A DNA stretch of 64,000 bases from an uncultured Collinsella sp. (GCA_958348225.1 CATVYG010000003.1:1-64000); one strand, 5' to 3'; counted from the first letter of the stretch, positions 49,471-59,332 are shown. Notes: generated by a model not told the origin, from the letters alone. A program made the numbers and translations.

Positions 49471-49607
49471 ACCGATTGTTTTGTCGGCTCCTGCTGCGTC
49501 GAGTCCAAACCGCAAAATGCCATGAGCGGCGCGGATGCAGCCAGGAGGCACGAGGACAACCCATCGTGGCCACGCCCCGTGCTTAAAACCCCAAGAAGGA
49601 GTGAACA

Positions 49608-50165
49608 ATGGCAGAAGAGAAGTATGTGCCGCGTCTGAAGACCAAGTACAACAACGAGGTCAAGCAGCAGCTTCAGGACAAGTTCCAGTACGAGAACGTC
49701 ATGATGATCCCCAAGTTTGAGAAGATCGTCGTGAACATGGGTGTCGGCGAGGCCGCTACCGATTCCAAGGCCATCGACGGTGCCGTGCGCGACCTGCGCG
49801 CCATCACCGGCCAGCAGCCGATGATCACCCGTGCCCGCAAGTCCATCGCTACCTTCCGCCTGCGCGCCGGTATGCCGATCGGCTGCAAGGTTACCCTGCG
49901 TGGCGACCGTATGTGGGAGTTCTTCGATCGTCTGACCTCCGTCGCGATCCCCCGTATCCGCGACTTCCGCGGCATCTCCGCCAAGAGCTTCGACGGCCGT
50001 GGTAACTTCTCCATGGGCGTCACCGAGCAGCTCATCTTCCCCGAGATCGACTTCGACTCCGTCGATCACCAGCGTGGTATGGACATCACTTTCGTGACCA
50101 CCGCCAACACCGATGAGGAGGCCAAGGCCCTTCTGGACGCCTTCGGTTTCCCGTTCAAGAAATAG
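49608..50165 (+). CDS. rplE: Ribosomal protein L5
   Basis: 185-aa 50S protein binding 5S rRNA and contacting the P-site t[15 protein letters not shown] start, [19 protein letters not shown] and the C-terminal [21 protein letters not shown] are canonical. AAGAAGGAG precedes the ATG. Normally adjacent to rplX, which here is 36 kb away. Confidence 0.96.
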   Translation: MAEEKYVPRLKTKYNNEVKQQLQDKFQYENVMMIPKFEKIVVNMGVGEAATDSKAIDGAVRDLRAITGQQPMITRARKSIATFRLRAGMPIGCKVTLRGDRMWEFFDRLTSVAIPRIRDFRGISAKSFDGRGNFSMGVTEQLIFPEIDFDSVDHQRGMDITFVTTANTDEEAKALLDAFGFPFKK

Positions 50166-50180
50166 GTTCACCTGCCCTAT

Positions 50181-50210
50181 AAGCGCCGTTCCCACAAGGG
50201 GGCGGCGCTT
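50181..50210 (+). promoter_or_regulatory. Hairpin between rplE and rpsN
   Basis: AAGCGCCG and CCC pair with GGG and CGGCGCTT around ACAA. There is no T run; it may be an attenuator or a stability element inside the operon. Confidence 0.5.
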
Positions 50211-50244
50211 GGGGCGAACAATACTCTATGTGAGGAGGATATAA

Positions 50245-50430
50245 GTGGCTAAGACATCGATGATCGTCAAGTGCAATCGCAAGCAGAAGTTCTCTACTCG
50301 TGAGTACACGCGCTGCCAGCGCTGCGGCCGTCCGCACTCTGTGTACCGCAAGTTCGGCCTGTGCCGTGTCTGCTTCCGTGAGCTTGCACTCAAGGGCGAG
50401 CTTCCCGGCGTTAAGAAGGCCAGCTGGTAA
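50245..50430 (+). CDS. rpsN: Ribosomal protein S14, zinc-binding short form
   Basis: 61-aa 30S head protein. The two CxxC pairs ([20 protein letters not shown]) mark the zinc-containing C+ form; zinc-independent paralogues are longer. TGAGGAGG precedes the ATG. Confidence 0.96.
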   Translation: MAKTSMIVKCNRKQKFSTREYTRCQRCGRPHSVYRKFGLCRVCFRELALKGELPGVKKASW

Positions 50431-50549
50431 GTCACTACCAGCGTTTCAAGCATCCGTTTGGAACAGGGAAAACGCGCTAAAAAGGCTTTGCCGTTAAGGG
50501 CGGTGAAGAACCAAGAGCACGTGTTCATCAAGAACGAAGGAGAATCTGT

Positions 50550-50948
50550 ATGAACCTTACAGACCCGATCGCAGATATGCTTACGCGCATCCGTAACGCT
50601 AACTCTGTGAACAAGGCCACGGTCTCCATGCCGAGCAGCAAGAAGCTCGTCGAGATCGCTCGTGTTCTGCACGAGGAGGGCTACATCGAGGGCTACGATG
50701 TCGAGGACACCGTTCCCCAGAAGACTCTGCACATCACGCTTAAGTATGGTCCCAAGAAGGCTAAGGTCATCAACGGCATCCGCCGCATTTCCAAGCCGGG
50801 CCTGCGTAAGTACACCGGCGTTGCCGACATGCCCCGCGTCCGCGGTGGCCTTGGTACCGCCATTATTTCCACCAGCCATGGCGTCATGACCGACCGCGAT
50901 GCTCGCAAGCACAACGTCGGCGGCGAGATCATCGCTTACGTCTGGTAA
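50550..50948 (+). CDS. rpsH: Ribosomal protein S8
   Basis: 132-aa 30S central-domain protein. [25 protein letters not shown] and [21 protein letters not shown] are diagnostic. In E. coli S8 represses the spc operon by binding mRNA near rplE; whether that works with a split operon is open. GAAGGAG precedes the ATG. The 119-base gap before it has no clear structure. Confidence 0.96.
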   Translation: MNLTDPIADMLTRIRNANSVNKATVSMPSSKKLVEIARVLHEEGYIEGYDVEDTVPQKTLHITLKYGPKKAKVINGIRRISKPGLRKYTGVADMPRVRGGLGTAIISTSHGVMTDRDARKHNVGGEIIAYVW

Positions 50949-50981
50949 TTCGCTCGGTAGGTAGAAGGAAAGGAGATCACC

Positions 50982-51518
50982 GTGTCTCGTATCGGTAATA
51001 AGCCTGTCCAGATTCCCGCCGGAGTCGAAGTGGCAGTCAACGGCAACAACGTTGTCGTCAAGGGCCCCAAGGGCCAGCTCGAGCTCGATGTCTTTGAGAA
51101 GCTCGCTATCAACGTCGAGGACAATGTTCTCACCGTTTCCCGTCCCGACGACGAGCGTGAGACCCGTGCCCGCCACGGCCTCACCCGCGCCCTCATCCAC
51201 AACATGGTTGTTGGCGTTTCCGAGGGCTTCGAGAAGAAGCTCGAGCTCGCCGGCGTCGGTTACCGCGTGCAGCAGAAGGGCAAGAACCTCGAGTTCTCCC
51301 TGGGCTTCTCGCACCCCGTGATCGTCGAGGCTCCCGAGGGCATCACCTTCGAGGTTCCCGACAACACCCACGTGAACGTCAAGGGTATCAACAAGCAGCA
51401 GGTCGGTCAGATCGCCGCTGAGATCCGCGGCCATCGTCCTCCCGAGCCTTACAAGGGCAAGGGTATCCACTACGTTGGCGAGCACATCCGCCGCAAGCTG
51501 GGTAAGGCCGCCAAGTAG
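50982..51518 (+). CDS. rplF: Ribosomal protein L6
   Basis: 178-aa two-domain 50S protein near the sarcin-ricin loop. [14 protein letters not shown] start and the [21 protein letters not shown] end. The start is GTG 50982 after AAAGGAG. Confidence 0.96.
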   Translation: MSRIGNKPVQIPAGVEVAVNGNNVVVKGPKGQLELDVFEKLAINVEDNVLTVSRPDDERETRARHGLTRALIHNMVVGVSEGFEKKLELAGVGYRVQQKGKNLEFSLGFSHPVIVEAPEGITFEVPDNTHVNVKGINKQQVGQIAAEIRGHRPPEPYKGKGIHYVGEHIRRKLGKAAK

Positions 51519-51543
51519 TCGTAACCGACTCACTCGCATAAGA

Positions 51544-51565
51544 CCAGCACCCCGTCAGGTGCTGG
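51544..51565 (+). promoter_or_regulatory. Perfect hairpin between rplF and rplR
   Basis: CCAGCACC pairs with GGTGCTGG around CCGTCA, 28 bases before the rplR start. A T-less intercistronic hairpin like those after rplE and rplW. Confidence 0.5.
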
Positions 51566-51593
51566 CAAGATCAACCTTTTTAGGAGTTTACGT

Positions 51594-51962
51594 ATGAACA
51601 AGCATAAGGCGAAGCTGGAAGGCCTCAAGCGTCGTCAGCGTCGTGTTCGCGGCAAGGTCTCGGGTACCTCCGAGCGTCCGCGTCTTCGCGTGACCCGTAC
51701 TAACGCCAACATCTATGCCCAGATCATCGACGACAGCAAGGGCTCCAGCCTGACGCTCGTCTCTGCCTCGACCCTCGAGGCCGAGTTCAAGGGCACCCAC
51801 ACCTCGAACAAGGAGGCTGCGGAGAAGGTCGGTCAGCTCGTTGGCAAGCGCGCCATCGAGGCCGGCATCACCAAGGTCGCCTTCGATCGCGGTGGCCGTA
51901 TCTACCATGGCCGCGTCAAGGCCCTCGCCGACGGTGCTCGTGCCGCCGGTCTCGAGTTCTAG
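51594..51962 (+). CDS. rplR: Ribosomal protein L18
   Basis: 122-aa 5S rRNA-binding protein. [20 protein letters not shown], the middle [18 protein letters not shown] and the [16 protein letters not shown] end are conserved. TTTAGGAG precedes the ATG. Confidence 0.95.
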   Translation: MNKHKAKLEGLKRRQRRVRGKVSGTSERPRLRVTRTNANIYAQIIDDSKGSSLTLVSASTLEAEFKGTHTSNKEAAEKVGQLVGKRAIEAGITKVAFDRGGRIYHGRVKALADGARAAGLEF

Positions 51963-51976
51963 GAGGTATGTAGCAC

Positions 51977-52501
51977 ATGGCTCGTAATCAGAAGCAGCAG
52001 CGCGAGGCCTCCGAGTTCGAGGAGCGCGTCGTTTACATCAACCGCGTGTCGAAGACCGTCAAGGGTGGTCGTCGCATGAGCCTCGTCGCTCTCGTCGTCG
52101 TTGGCGACGGCAAGGGCAACGTCGGCGTTGGCATGGGCAAGTCCGCTGAGGTGCCCATGGCCATCTCCAAGGCATCTCTCGATGCCAAGAAGAACATGTT
52201 CCACGTGCCGGTGACCGAGCAGGGCACCATCCCGCACGAGGTTCTCGGCCACTTTGGTGCCGGCCGCATCATCATCAAGCCCGCTGTCGAGGGTACCGGC
52301 GTTATCGCCGGCGGCGCTGTGCGTCCCCTCTTTGAGCTTGCTGGCATCAAGAACGTCCTGTCCAAGTCCCTCGGTACCGACAACGGCCTCAACATCATCA
52401 AGGCTGCCGTCGAGGGCCTCAAGGAGCTCTCCAGCCCTGAGGACGTCGCGGCTCGCCGTGGCCTGACGGTCTCCGAGATGTTCGTCGGTAAGGAGAACTA
52501 A
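51977..52501 (+). CDS. rpsE: Ribosomal protein S5
   Basis: 174-aa 30S protein at the mRNA entry and decoding side. [20 protein letters not shown] and [15 protein letters not shown] are typical, as is the late [16 protein letters not shown] overlaps the rplR stop. Confidence 0.96.
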   Translation: MARNQKQQREASEFEERVVYINRVSKTVKGGRRMSLVALVVVGDGKGNVGVGMGKSAEVPMAISKASLDAKKNMFHVPVTEQGTIPHEVLGHFGAGRIIIKPAVEGTGVIAGGAVRPLFELAGIKNVLSKSLGTDNGLNIIKAAVEGLKELSSPEDVAARRGLTVSEMFVGKEN

Positions 52502-52503
52502 GC

Positions 52504-52686
52504 ATGGCTGACACCATCAAGATCAAGCAGGTCCGCAGCACCAACGGTTGCAAGCAGGACCAGGTCCGTACTGTCCGTGCCCTCGGTCTCCACAGGATCC
52601 GCGAGGTTCGCGAGATTGCTGACAACGAGTCCGTCCGCGGCATGATCTTCAAGGTCAAGCACCTTGTCGAGATTGTAGAGGAGTAG
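52504..52686 (+). CDS. rpmD: Ribosomal protein L30
   Basis: 60-aa 50S protein. IKIKQVRSTNGCKQDQVRTV and LGLHRIREVREIADN fit the family. It starts 2 bases after the rpsE stop, with AAGGAG inside rpsE. Confidence 0.94.
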   Translation: MADTIKIKQVRSTNGCKQDQVRTVRALGLHRIREVREIADNESVRGMIFKVKHLVEIVEE

Positions 52687-52689
52687 CAA

Positions 52690-53139
52690 ATGCAGCTTCA
52701 CGATCTTACTCCCGCGCCCGGTTCCACCAAGAACCGCAAGCGCGTCGGCCGTGGCAATTCTTCGGGTCACGGCACCACTTCTGGCCGCGGTCAGAAGGGC
52801 CAGGGTTCCCGCTCTGGTGGCACCAAGGGTGCCGGCTTCGAGGGTGGCCAGACTCCGCTGGCTATGCGCCTGCCCAAGCTTCCGGGCTTCCGTAACCCCC
52901 GTCGTATCGAGTACACCGCTGTTAACGTTGAGCGTCTCGAGCGTAAGTTCGAGGACGGTGCTGTGATCGACGGTGCCGCTCTTAAGGCCGCTCGCATCAC
53001 CAAGAGCGAGTTCGAGCCCGTCAAGGTGCTCGGCAATGGTGAGCTCACCAAGAAGTTCACGGTCAAGGTCGACAAGGTCAGCGCTTCTGCGCAGGCCAAG
53101 ATCGAGGCCGCCGGCGGAAAGGTCGAGCTGCCGTGCTAA
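52690..53139 (+). CDS. rplO: Ribosomal protein L15
   Basis: 149-aa 50S assembly protein. [20 protein letters not shown], the glycine-rich [19 protein letters not shown] arm and [14 protein letters not shown] are diagnostic. Overlaps secY by 7 bases. Confidence 0.96.
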   Translation: MQLHDLTPAPGSTKNRKRVGRGNSSGHGTTSGRGQKGQGSRSGGTKGAGFEGGQTPLAMRLPKLPGFRNPRRIEYTAVNVERLERKFEDGAVIDGAALKAARITKSEFEPVKVLGNGELTKKFTVKVDKVSASAQAKIEAAGGKVELPC

Positions 53140-54419
53140 ATGGTCTTAAGAATGCTTTCCGCATCAAAGAATTGCGCGAAAAGATTCTTTTTACCATAGC
53201 TATGCTCGTCGTGTACCGCATTGGTGTGCACGTTCCTGTGCCCGGCATTCCCTTCCAGGGGATGCTGGGCCTTTTCTCGACCGATAACAATTCGGTCGCC
53301 GCAGGTGCTATGGCCCTCCTGAATCTTTTCTCTGGCGGCGCGTTGAGCTATGTGTCGGTGTTTTCGCTGGGCATCATGCCTTACATCACCAGCTCGATCA
53401 TCCTCCAGATGCTCCAGGCCGTCGTGCCTTCCCTGCATGAGCTTGCTCGCGAGGGCGAGGTCGGTCAGACCAAGATTACGCAGTATTCGCGTTACCTCAC
53501 CCTGGCTCTGGCAATCCTCAACTCCGTTGGTTACCTCTTCCTCTTTAAGAGCTTCGGCATCAGCTTCAATGGCGCTGGCGCTCCCGAGATCATCTTCGAC
53601 CTCATGATCGTCGGCACGCTCACTGCGGGCGCCATGCTGATCATGTGGATTGGTGAGCTCATCACCCAGCGCGGTATCGGCAATGGCATGTCGCTGATCA
53701 TCTTCGCGAACATCATGGCCGGTCTGCCGCAGGCTATCTTCTCCAGCACCGAGGGCAATGCCGGTGGCATCATCACCATGGTGATCATCTGCGCCATCAT
53801 CCTGCTGGTTATCCCGTTGATTGTTTTCCTTGAGCGCGGCCAGCGCCGCATCCCGGTCTCCTACGCTAAGCGCGTCGTGGGCCGTCGCATGATGGGTGGC
53901 CAGACCACCTACCTGCCCATCAAGGTCAACACCGCGGGTGTCGTGCCGATCATCTTCGCTTCGGCGCTGCTGTACTTCCCGGCTCAGATTGCCGTGTTCT
54001 TCCCCGGCATCGGCTGGATCCAGGCAGTTGCCTCTGCGCTTTCGCGCGGCTGGCTCAACTGGGTGCTTAACGTTGTCCTCATCGTGTTTTTCGCGTACTT
54101 CTACACGTCCATGGTGTTCAACCCCGATGACACGGCCGACAACCTTAAGAAGCAGGGCGGCTTTATTCCGGGCGTGCGTCCGGGTAGGGCTACCGCGGCC
54201 TACATCAAGAACGCGCTCAACAAGATTACGCTTCCCAGCGCTGTCTTTTTGGCGCTCATCGCCATCGTGCCTTCGATCATCTTCTCCTTTACGGGTAACC
54301 AGCTAATCCAGGCATTTGGCGGCACGTCCATCCTCATCATGGTCGGCGTCGTGCTCGACACGGTCGATAAGCTCGAAGGCCAGATCAAGATGTATGATTA
54401 CGATGGATTCTTTAAATAG
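53133..54419 (+). CDS. secY: Protein translocase channel subunit SecY
   Basis: 428 aa, ten membrane helices forming the Sec channel with SecE and Sec[12 protein letters not shown] start of TM1, [15 protein letters not shown], the cytoplasmic loop [15 protein letters not shown] and [22 protein letters not shown] are conserved. Start GTG 53133 overlaps the rplO end, so translation is coupled. Confidence 0.96.
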   Translation: MLNGLKNAFRIKELREKILFTIAMLVVYRIGVHVPVPGIPFQGMLGLFSTDNNSVAAGAMALLNLFSGGALSYVSVFSLGIMPYITSSIILQMLQAVVPSLHELAREGEVGQTKITQYSRYLTLALAILNSVGYLFLFKSFGISFNGAGAPEIIFDLMIVGTLTAGAMLIMWIGELITQRGIGNGMSLIIFANIMAGLPQAIFSSTEGNAGGIITMVIICAIILLVIPLIVFLERGQRRIPVSYAKRVVGRRMMGGQTTYLPIKVNTAGVVPIIFASALLYFPAQIAVFFPGIGWIQAVASALSRGWLNWVLNVVLIVFFAYFYTSMVFNPDDTADNLKKQGGFIPGVRPGRATAAYIKNALNKITLPSAVFLALIAIVPSIIFSFTGNQLIQAFGGTSILIMVGVVLDTVDKLEGQIKMYDYDGFFK

Positions 54420-54437
54420 GCTAGAGGAGGATTGCTC

Positions 54438-55064
54438 ATGAACCTCGTATTGCTCGGAGCTCCGGGTGCCGGTAAGGGTACCGTCGCACAGGAGCTCGTC
54501 GCCGAGTTTGGCGTCGCTCACATTTCCACGGGCGACCTGCTGCGTGCTGCCGTCAAGGGTGGCACCGAGCTTGGTATTCAGGCTAAGAAGTACATGGACG
54601 CTGGCGAGCTCGTTCCCGATCAGCTCGTGATCGACCTTGTCAAGGAGCGCCTTGCCGCCGATGACGCCCAGCAGGGCTTCATCCTCGACGGCTTCCCGCG
54701 CAACACCGCCCAGGCCGTGACGCTCGATTCCGAGCTCTCCGCCATGGGTCGCGAGATCGACTGCGCCCTTCTGGTCGATGTGGCCCCCGAGGTCATTATC
54801 GATCGTCTGTCTTCGCGTCGCACCTGCCGCGCCTGCGGTTACACCGGCACCGCTGCCGATGCTACCTGCCCCAAGTGTGGCGGTGAGATGTATCAGCGCG
54901 ACGACGACAAGCCCGAGACCATCAAGAACCGTCTCGACGTCTACGAGAAGTCCACGAGCCCGCTTGTCGACTACTATCGTGGCCAGGGTCTGCTCAAGTC
55001 GGTCAACGGTGACCAGGCTCGCGAGACCGTGTACGGGGATGTCAAAGAGGCTCTCGGTCTATGA
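54438..55064 (+). CDS. adk: Adenylate kinase, zinc-lid form
   Basis: 208 aa; interconverts AMP, ADP and ATP. P-loop GAPGAGKGTVA, AMP-binding STGDLLRAA, and an LID with four cysteines (CRACG...CPKCG), the structural-zinc form. The start is ATG 54438, 7 bases after GAGGAGG; a TTG at 54432 is too close to the Shine-Dalgarno. Overlaps map by 4 bases (ATGA). Confidence 0.96.
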   Translation: MNLVLLGAPGAGKGTVAQELVAEFGVAHISTGDLLRAAVKGGTELGIQAKKYMDAGELVPDQLVIDLVKERLAADDAQQGFILDGFPRNTAQAVTLDSELSAMGREIDCALLVDVAPEVIIDRLSSRRTCRACGYTGTAADATCPKCGGEMYQRDDDKPETIKNRLDVYEKSTSPLVDYYRGQGLLKSVNGDQARETVYGDVKEALGL

Positions 55065-55849
55065 TCAAGATTAAGTCTGCAACGCAAATTGAGCAGATGA
55101 AGAAGGCAGGAGCGCTATCTAAGATGGCGCTCCGCCACGTTGGAGCCATGGTTCGCCCCGGCGTGTCGACCTTCGAACTCGATCAGCTTGCGGAGCAGAT
55201 TATCCGCATGCATGGCGGCACCCCTGCCTTTAAGGGTTACGGCGGGTTCCCGGGGACCATTTGCGCATCGATCAACGATGCCGTGGTTCACGGTATTCCC
55301 AACCCTGACATGATCCTGCGCGATGGCGATATCATCTCCATCGATACGGGAGCCGTCGTTGACGGTTGGGTTGGCGATAATGCTTGGACGTTTTTCGTCG
55401 GCACCCCCACGCCCGAGGCCAAGGCCCTGTGCGAGGTTACGCGCGATTGCCTAAAGGCTGCCATCGAGCAGGCTGTTCCCGGTAACCATATCGGGGACGT
55501 CGGCCATGCCGTTCAGTCCCTCGCCGAGTCTCACGGTTACGGCGTGCTTCGCGATTACGTGGGGCATGGTATCGGCCGCGTGATGCACGAGGACCCCAAC
55601 GTTCCAAATTATGGAAAGAAGGGGAGAGGCGTTCGCCTTCAGGCCGGTATGGTCATCGCCATCGAGCCGATGGTCACGATGGGTTCCAATCATGTGAGCA
55701 CAGGCTCCGATGGTTGGATCGTTACAACCAATGACCACCTGCCCGCCGCGCACTACGAGAACACCGTCGCCATTACCAATGACGGTCCGGTGATTCTTAC
55801 CACCGATGCCCAAGGTGCTTGGTGTCCCTTGCAGGGCGGAGAAATGTAA
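55061..55849 (+). CDS. map: Methionine aminopeptidase, type I
   Basis: 262 aa; removes N-terminal methionine. Metal ligands are readable: SIDTGAVVDGWVGDNAW (two Asp), GHGIGR (His), IAIEPMVT (Glu) and ENTVAI (Glu). The ATG overlaps the adk stop. Confidence 0.96.
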   Translation: MIKIKSATQIEQMKKAGALSKMALRHVGAMVRPGVSTFELDQLAEQIIRMHGGTPAFKGYGGFPGTICASINDAVVHGIPNPDMILRDGDIISIDTGAVVDGWVGDNAWTFFVGTPTPEAKALCEVTRDCLKAAIEQAVPGNHIGDVGHAVQSLAESHGYGVLRDYVGHGIGRVMHEDPNVPNYGKKGRGVRLQAGMVIAIEPMVTMGSNHVSTGSDGWIVTTNDHLPAAHYENTVAITNDGPVILTTDAQGAWCPLQGGEM

Positions 55850-55885
55850 CAAGTTCCACGTAGTTGTGGAGCCATTACGAAGATA

Positions 55886-55914
55886 TTACGATACGTGCAT
55901 GCGTATTGTAGAAT
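55886..55914 (+). promoter_or_regulatory. Promoter of the infA-rplQ operon
   Basis: TTACGA (55886-55891), exactly 17 bases, TAGAAT (55909-55914). The spacer contains the inverted repeat ATACG (55891) / CGTAT (55902), recalling those before rplC, rplB and rplE. TCCACGTAGTTGTGGA upstream is a small hairpin after map. Confidence 0.68.
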
Positions 55915-55953
55915 ACTCAATCGCTGTCGTTTTCTAGAGAAAGATGATTGCTT

Positions 55954-56172
55954 GTGAAGAAGGAAGACGCAATTGAGCTCGAGGGTACGGTAAAGGAACC
56001 GTTGCCCAACGCCATGTTTAAGGTCGAGCTCGAGAACGGTCATTCGGTTCTGTGCAACATTTCTGGCAAGATCCGAATGAATTACATCCGTATTCTCCCC
56101 GGTGACAGGGTTGTCGTGGAGCTTTCCCCGTACGACCTGACCCGCGGCCGCATCACCTATCGCTACAAATAG
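55954..56172 (+). CDS. infA: Translation initiation factor IF-1
   Basis: 72 aa, the standard size, OB-fold. [33 protein letters not shown] region ([20 protein letters not shown]) and RGRITYRYK end are diagnostic. I start it at GTG 55954, which gives the normal N-terminus; TTG 55948 would add two residues. Confidence 0.95.
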   Translation: MKKEDAIELEGTVKEPLPNAMFKVELENGHSVLCNISGKIRMNYIRILPGDRVVVELSPYDLTRGRITYRYK

Positions 56173-56196
56173 CGGCACGCATACACGCACTCCATT

Positions 56197-56273
56197 TCCG
56201 ACTGCAGGCTTAGCTCAACCTACGGTCGGATTGTGTGTGAAGACCAGCCATAGTTTTAAACGCCTGCGGCTGG
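56197..56273 (+). promoter_or_regulatory. Two-hairpin region between infA and rpmJ
   Basis: TCCGAC (56197) pairs with GTCGGA (56225), and CCAGCC (56244) with GGCTGG (56268). In other bacteria the alpha operon is controlled by S4 binding near rpsM; this 150-base gap is a candidate leader but shows no recognised S4 pseudoknot. Confidence 0.45.
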
Positions 56274-56322
56274 GCGAGTAGATAGTAGGGAAGTAGTTTG
56301 AGCGCTACCGAAAGGAAGAACG

Positions 56323-56436
56323 ATGAAGGTACGTCCTTCGGTCAAGAAGATGTGCGATAAGTGCAAAATCATTAGGCGCCATGGCAAGGTCCTCGTCATT
56401 TGCGAGAACCCCCGTCATAAGCAGCGTCAGGGTTAA
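56323..56436 (+). CDS. rpmJ: Ribosomal protein L36
   Basis: 37 aa: [20 protein letters not shown], then [17 protein letters not shown]. The CDKC...C...H zinc set identifies the zinc form of L36. AAAGGAAG precedes the ATG, and the order infA-rpmJ-rpsM is standard. Confidence 0.96.
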   Translation: MKVRPSVKKMCDKCKIIRRHGKVLVICENPRHKQRQG

Positions 56437-56450
56437 GAGAGGAGACTACG

Positions 56451-56825
56451 TTGGCCCGTATTAATGGTGTCGACCTCCCGCGTGAGAAGCGCGTTGAGAT
56501 CGGTCTGACCTACATTTACGGCATCGGCCGCACCACTGCGACGAAGATTTGCGTCGAGTGCAACGTTAACGTGGATACGCGCGTTAAGGACCTCACCGAG
56601 GATGAGGTTAACGCCATCCGCGATTATATCGACAAGAACCAGATCATGGTTGAGGGCGACCTCCGCCGTGAGCGCAACCAGAACGTCAAGCGCCTTATGG
56701 ACATCGGCTGCAACCGCGGCCTTCGTCACCGCAAGGGCCTCCCGGTCCGCGGCCAGCGCACCCACACTAACGCTCGTACCCGCAAGGGCCCGAAGCGTCA
56801 GATCGGTGCTAAGAAGAAGAAATAA
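56451..56825 (+). CDS. rpsM: Ribosomal protein S13
   Basis: 124-aa 30S head protein contacting the P-site tRNA and L5. [28 protein letters not shown] and [15 protein letters not shown] are conserved. The start is TTG 56451 after GAGAGGAG, giving the normal MARI N-terminus. Confidence 0.96.
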   Translation: MARINGVDLPREKRVEIGLTYIYGIGRTTATKICVECNVNVDTRVKDLTEDEVNAIRDYIDKNQIMVEGDLRRERNQNVKRLMDIGCNRGLRHRKGLPVRGQRTHTNARTRKGPKRQIGAKKKK

Positions 56826-56839
56826 GGAGCGCTAGATAG

Positions 56840-57244
56840 ATGGCTACTGCTAAGAAGAACGTTCGCGCTGCCCGTCTGAAGCGCGCGGACCGTAAGAACA
56901 TTTCCGTGGGCCAGGCTCACATTCGTTCTACGTTCAACAACACGATCGTTTCGATCACCGATCCCCAGGGCAACGTCATTTCCTGGAAGTCGGCTGGCCA
57001 GGTGGGCTTCAAGGGCTCCCGTAAGTCCACGCCGTTCGCTGCCCAGATGGCTGCCGAGGCTGCTGCCAAGCAGGCCATGGAGCACGGTATGAAGAAGGTT
57101 TCCGTCTTCGTCAAGGGCCCCGGCTCCGGTCGTGAGACCGCCATCCGCTCCCTCCAGGCTGCTGGCCTCGAGGTCTCGAGCATCCAGGACAAGACCCCCA
57201 TTCCGCACAACGGCTGCCGCCCCAAGAAGCGTCGCCGCGTGTAA
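56840..57244 (+). CDS. rpsK: Ribosomal protein S11
   Basis: 134-aa 30S platform protein. [20 protein letters not shown] and the C-terminal [18 protein letters not shown] are diagnostic. AAGGAGCG precedes the ATG. Confidence 0.96.
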   Translation: MATAKKNVRAARLKRADRKNISVGQAHIRSTFNNTIVSITDPQGNVISWKSAGQVGFKGSRKSTPFAAQMAAEAAAKQAMEHGMKKVSVFVKGPGSGRETAIRSLQAAGLEVSSIQDKTPIPHNGCRPKKRRRV

Positions 57245-57263
57245 CTGAAAGGATCGTATCAAT

Positions 57264-57860
57264 ATGGCAATCGACAGGACTCCTGTTCTTAAGCGCTGCC
57301 GTCAGCTCGGGATCGATCCCGCTGAGCTCGGTTACAGCAGCAAGAAGGAATCTATCCGTCAGCCCAAGCGCCGTCGCAAGGAATCTGAGTACGGCATGCA
57401 GCTGCGCGAGAAGCAGAAGGTTAAGTTCATCTATGGCGTTCTGGAGAAGCAGTTCCACGGCTACTTCAACAAGGCCCGTAAGATGAACGGCGTCACCGGT
57501 GAGAACCTCATGATCATCCTTGAGTCTCGCCTCGACAACGTCGTCTTCCGTCTTGGCTTCGCCCGCACCCGCAAAGAGGCTCGTCAGTCCGTCCGTCACG
57601 GTCACTTCACCGTGAACGGCAAGCGCGTGGACATCCCGTCCTACCGCGTCAAGGCCGGCGACGTCGTCGCTGTCGGCGAGAAGTTCCGTGACCTCCTCCC
57701 CATCAAGGAGGCCCTGATTTCCTCCGAGCGCTTTGAGGTCCCTGGCTGGCTCGAGGTCGATATCGAGAAGCTGTCTGGTAACGTGCTCGCTCTGCCGACG
57801 CGTGAGCAGATCAGCGGTGATATCAACGAGCAGCTCATCGTCGAGCTCTACTCTAAGTAG
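57264..57860 (+). CDS. rpsD: Ribosomal protein S4
   Basis: 198-aa 30S assembly initiator with an S4 RNA-binding domain (ESRLDNVVFRLGFARTR, RQSVRHGHFTVNG). It lacks the N-terminal zinc cysteines (PVLKRCRQLGIDP retains one). GAAAGGAT precedes the ATG. Candidate autoregulator of the alpha operon. Confidence 0.95.
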   Translation: MAIDRTPVLKRCRQLGIDPAELGYSSKKESIRQPKRRRKESEYGMQLREKQKVKFIYGVLEKQFHGYFNKARKMNGVTGENLMIILESRLDNVVFRLGFARTRKEARQSVRHGHFTVNGKRVDIPSYRVKAGDVVAVGEKFRDLLPIKEALISSERFEVPGWLEVDIEKLSGNVLALPTREQISGDINEQLIVELYSK

Positions 57861-57892
57861 TCCATCCGGGCTGCTGAGGCTGGAGGTAATAC

Positions 57893-58834
57893 ATGTCAGA
57901 ATTCATTAGGCCTCAGGTTCAGGTCGAAGAGATCAACGAGACGTCTGCTCGTGTCTCCGTCGAGCCGCTCGAGCGTGGCTACGGCGATACGCTGGGTAAC
58001 TCCCTTCGTCGCGTTCTTCTGTCCTCGCTCGAGGGTGCCGCCGTCGAGGCTATTCAGATCGATGGTGCGCAGCACGAGTTCATGACCATCCCTAACATGG
58101 TCGAGGATGTCACCGACATCGTCCTGAATGTCAAGGGTCTTGTCTTCAGGGCTCTCGGCACGACCGACGAGGCGACCGCCACCATCTCGGTTGACGGCCC
58201 CTGCGAGGTCACCGGTGCGGACTTCTTTATTCCGTCCGAGTTTGAGCTGGTCAACCCCGAGCAGCACATCGCTACGCTCACCGAGGGTGGCCATCTCACC
58301 ATGAGCATGCGCATCGGCTATGGCCGCGGCTATGTTTCTGGCGAGGCCAACAAGCGCGACAACGATCCCATCGGTGTAATCCACGTCGACTCGCTGTACT
58401 CGCCGGTTTCCCGTTGCGCCAAGCTCGTTGAGGCTTGCCGTGTCGGTCAGCACACCGACTACGACCGCCTTGTCCTCGAGATCGAGACCAACGGCTCCAT
58501 CGCCCCGCGCGACGCCGTGGTCCAGGCTGCCAATATCATCAACCAGCATATGGCCGCCTTTATGAACCTTGCCGAGACCCCCGAGGTCGAGGAGGAGGCT
58601 TCGATCTTCGCTCCCGAGGTCACCAACGACAACGCCGAGCTGGACAAGCAGATCGAGGATTTGGACCTTTCCGTCCGTTCCTACAACTGCCTTAAGCGCG
58701 CCAGCATTCACTCGGTCCGTCAGCTCGTTGAGTTCTCGGAGAACGATCTGCTCAACATCCGTAACTTCGGTGTTAAGTCGATCGAGGAAGTGAAGGACAA
58801 GCTTGAGTCCATGGGCCTGAGCCTGAAGGCTTAA
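57893..58834 (+). CDS. rpoA: RNA polymerase alpha subunit
   Basis: 313 aa. N-terminal dimerisation domain (GYGDTLGNSLRRVLLSSLEG) and C-terminal domain with two HhH motifs (SYNCLKRASIHSVRQLVE; LLNIRNFGVKSIEEVKDKL) contacting UP elements and activators. GGAGG precedes the ATG. Normal place between rpsD and rplQ. Confidence 0.97.
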   Translation: MSEFIRPQVQVEEINETSARVSVEPLERGYGDTLGNSLRRVLLSSLEGAAVEAIQIDGAQHEFMTIPNMVEDVTDIVLNVKGLVFRALGTTDEATATISVDGPCEVTGADFFIPSEFELVNPEQHIATLTEGGHLTMSMRIGYGRGYVSGEANKRDNDPIGVIHVDSLYSPVSRCAKLVEACRVGQHTDYDRLVLEIETNGSIAPRDAVVQAANIINQHMAAFMNLAETPEVEEEASIFAPEVTNDNAELDKQIEDLDLSVRSYNCLKRASIHSVRQLVEFSENDLLNIRNFGVKSIEEVKDKLESMGLSLKA

Positions 58835-58864
58835 TGCTTCGCATATTTGAGGAGAAACTAGACC

Positions 58865-59332
58865 ATGCGTCACAACGTTAAGAAGGGCCTGAAGCTCGGC
58901 ACCGATGCGAGCCACACCAAGGCCATGAAGAAGAGCCTTGCTAAGGCCCTCTTCGAGAACGACCGCATCAAGACCACCGAGACCCGCGCTAAGGCGCTGC
59001 GTTCGGTCGTCGATCCGATCATCACCTGGGCCAAGAAGGGCGACTTGCACTCTCGTCGTCTGGCTATCGCCAAGCTCGGTGATAAGCAGCTCGTTGCCGA
59101 GATCTTCGACAAGGCTGCTCAGGGTATGTGGCAGGACCGCAACGGCGGTTACACCCGCATCATGAAGCTCGGCAACCGTAAGGGCGACAACGCTCCCATC
59201 GTTATCATGGAGCTCGTCACCGAGCCTTGCACGCCTAAGGCCAAGAAGGCTGCTCCGGCCCCTAAGAAGGCCGCTGCTCCCAAGAAGGTCGAGGCTGTCG
59301 AGGAGGCTCCTGCTGAGGAGACCGCTGAGTAG
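58865..59332 (+). CDS. rplQ: Ribosomal protein L17 with Ala/Lys/Glu tail
   Basis: 155 aa. MRHNVKKGLKLGTDASH and TTETRAKALRSVVDPIIT are the L17 core, which normally ends around residue 120 (RKGDNAPIVIMELV). The last 30-35 residues are a low-complexity Ala-Pro-Lys then Glu tail (APAPKKAAAPKKVEAVEE), similar in style to the extra tail of L16. Confidence 0.95.
   Translation: MRHNVKKGLKLGTDASHTKAMKKSLAKALFENDRIKTTETRAKALRSVVDPIITWAKKGDLHSRRLAIAKLGDKQLVAEIFDKAAQGMWQDRNGGYTRIMKLGNRKGDNAPIVIMELVTEPCTPKAKKAAPAPKKAAAPKKVEAVEEAPAEETAE

Noticed and set aside
55861..55953. Insertion of a small gene between map and infA
   Set aside because: The gap has only a hairpin and the infA promoter, and no start with a ribosome-binding site.
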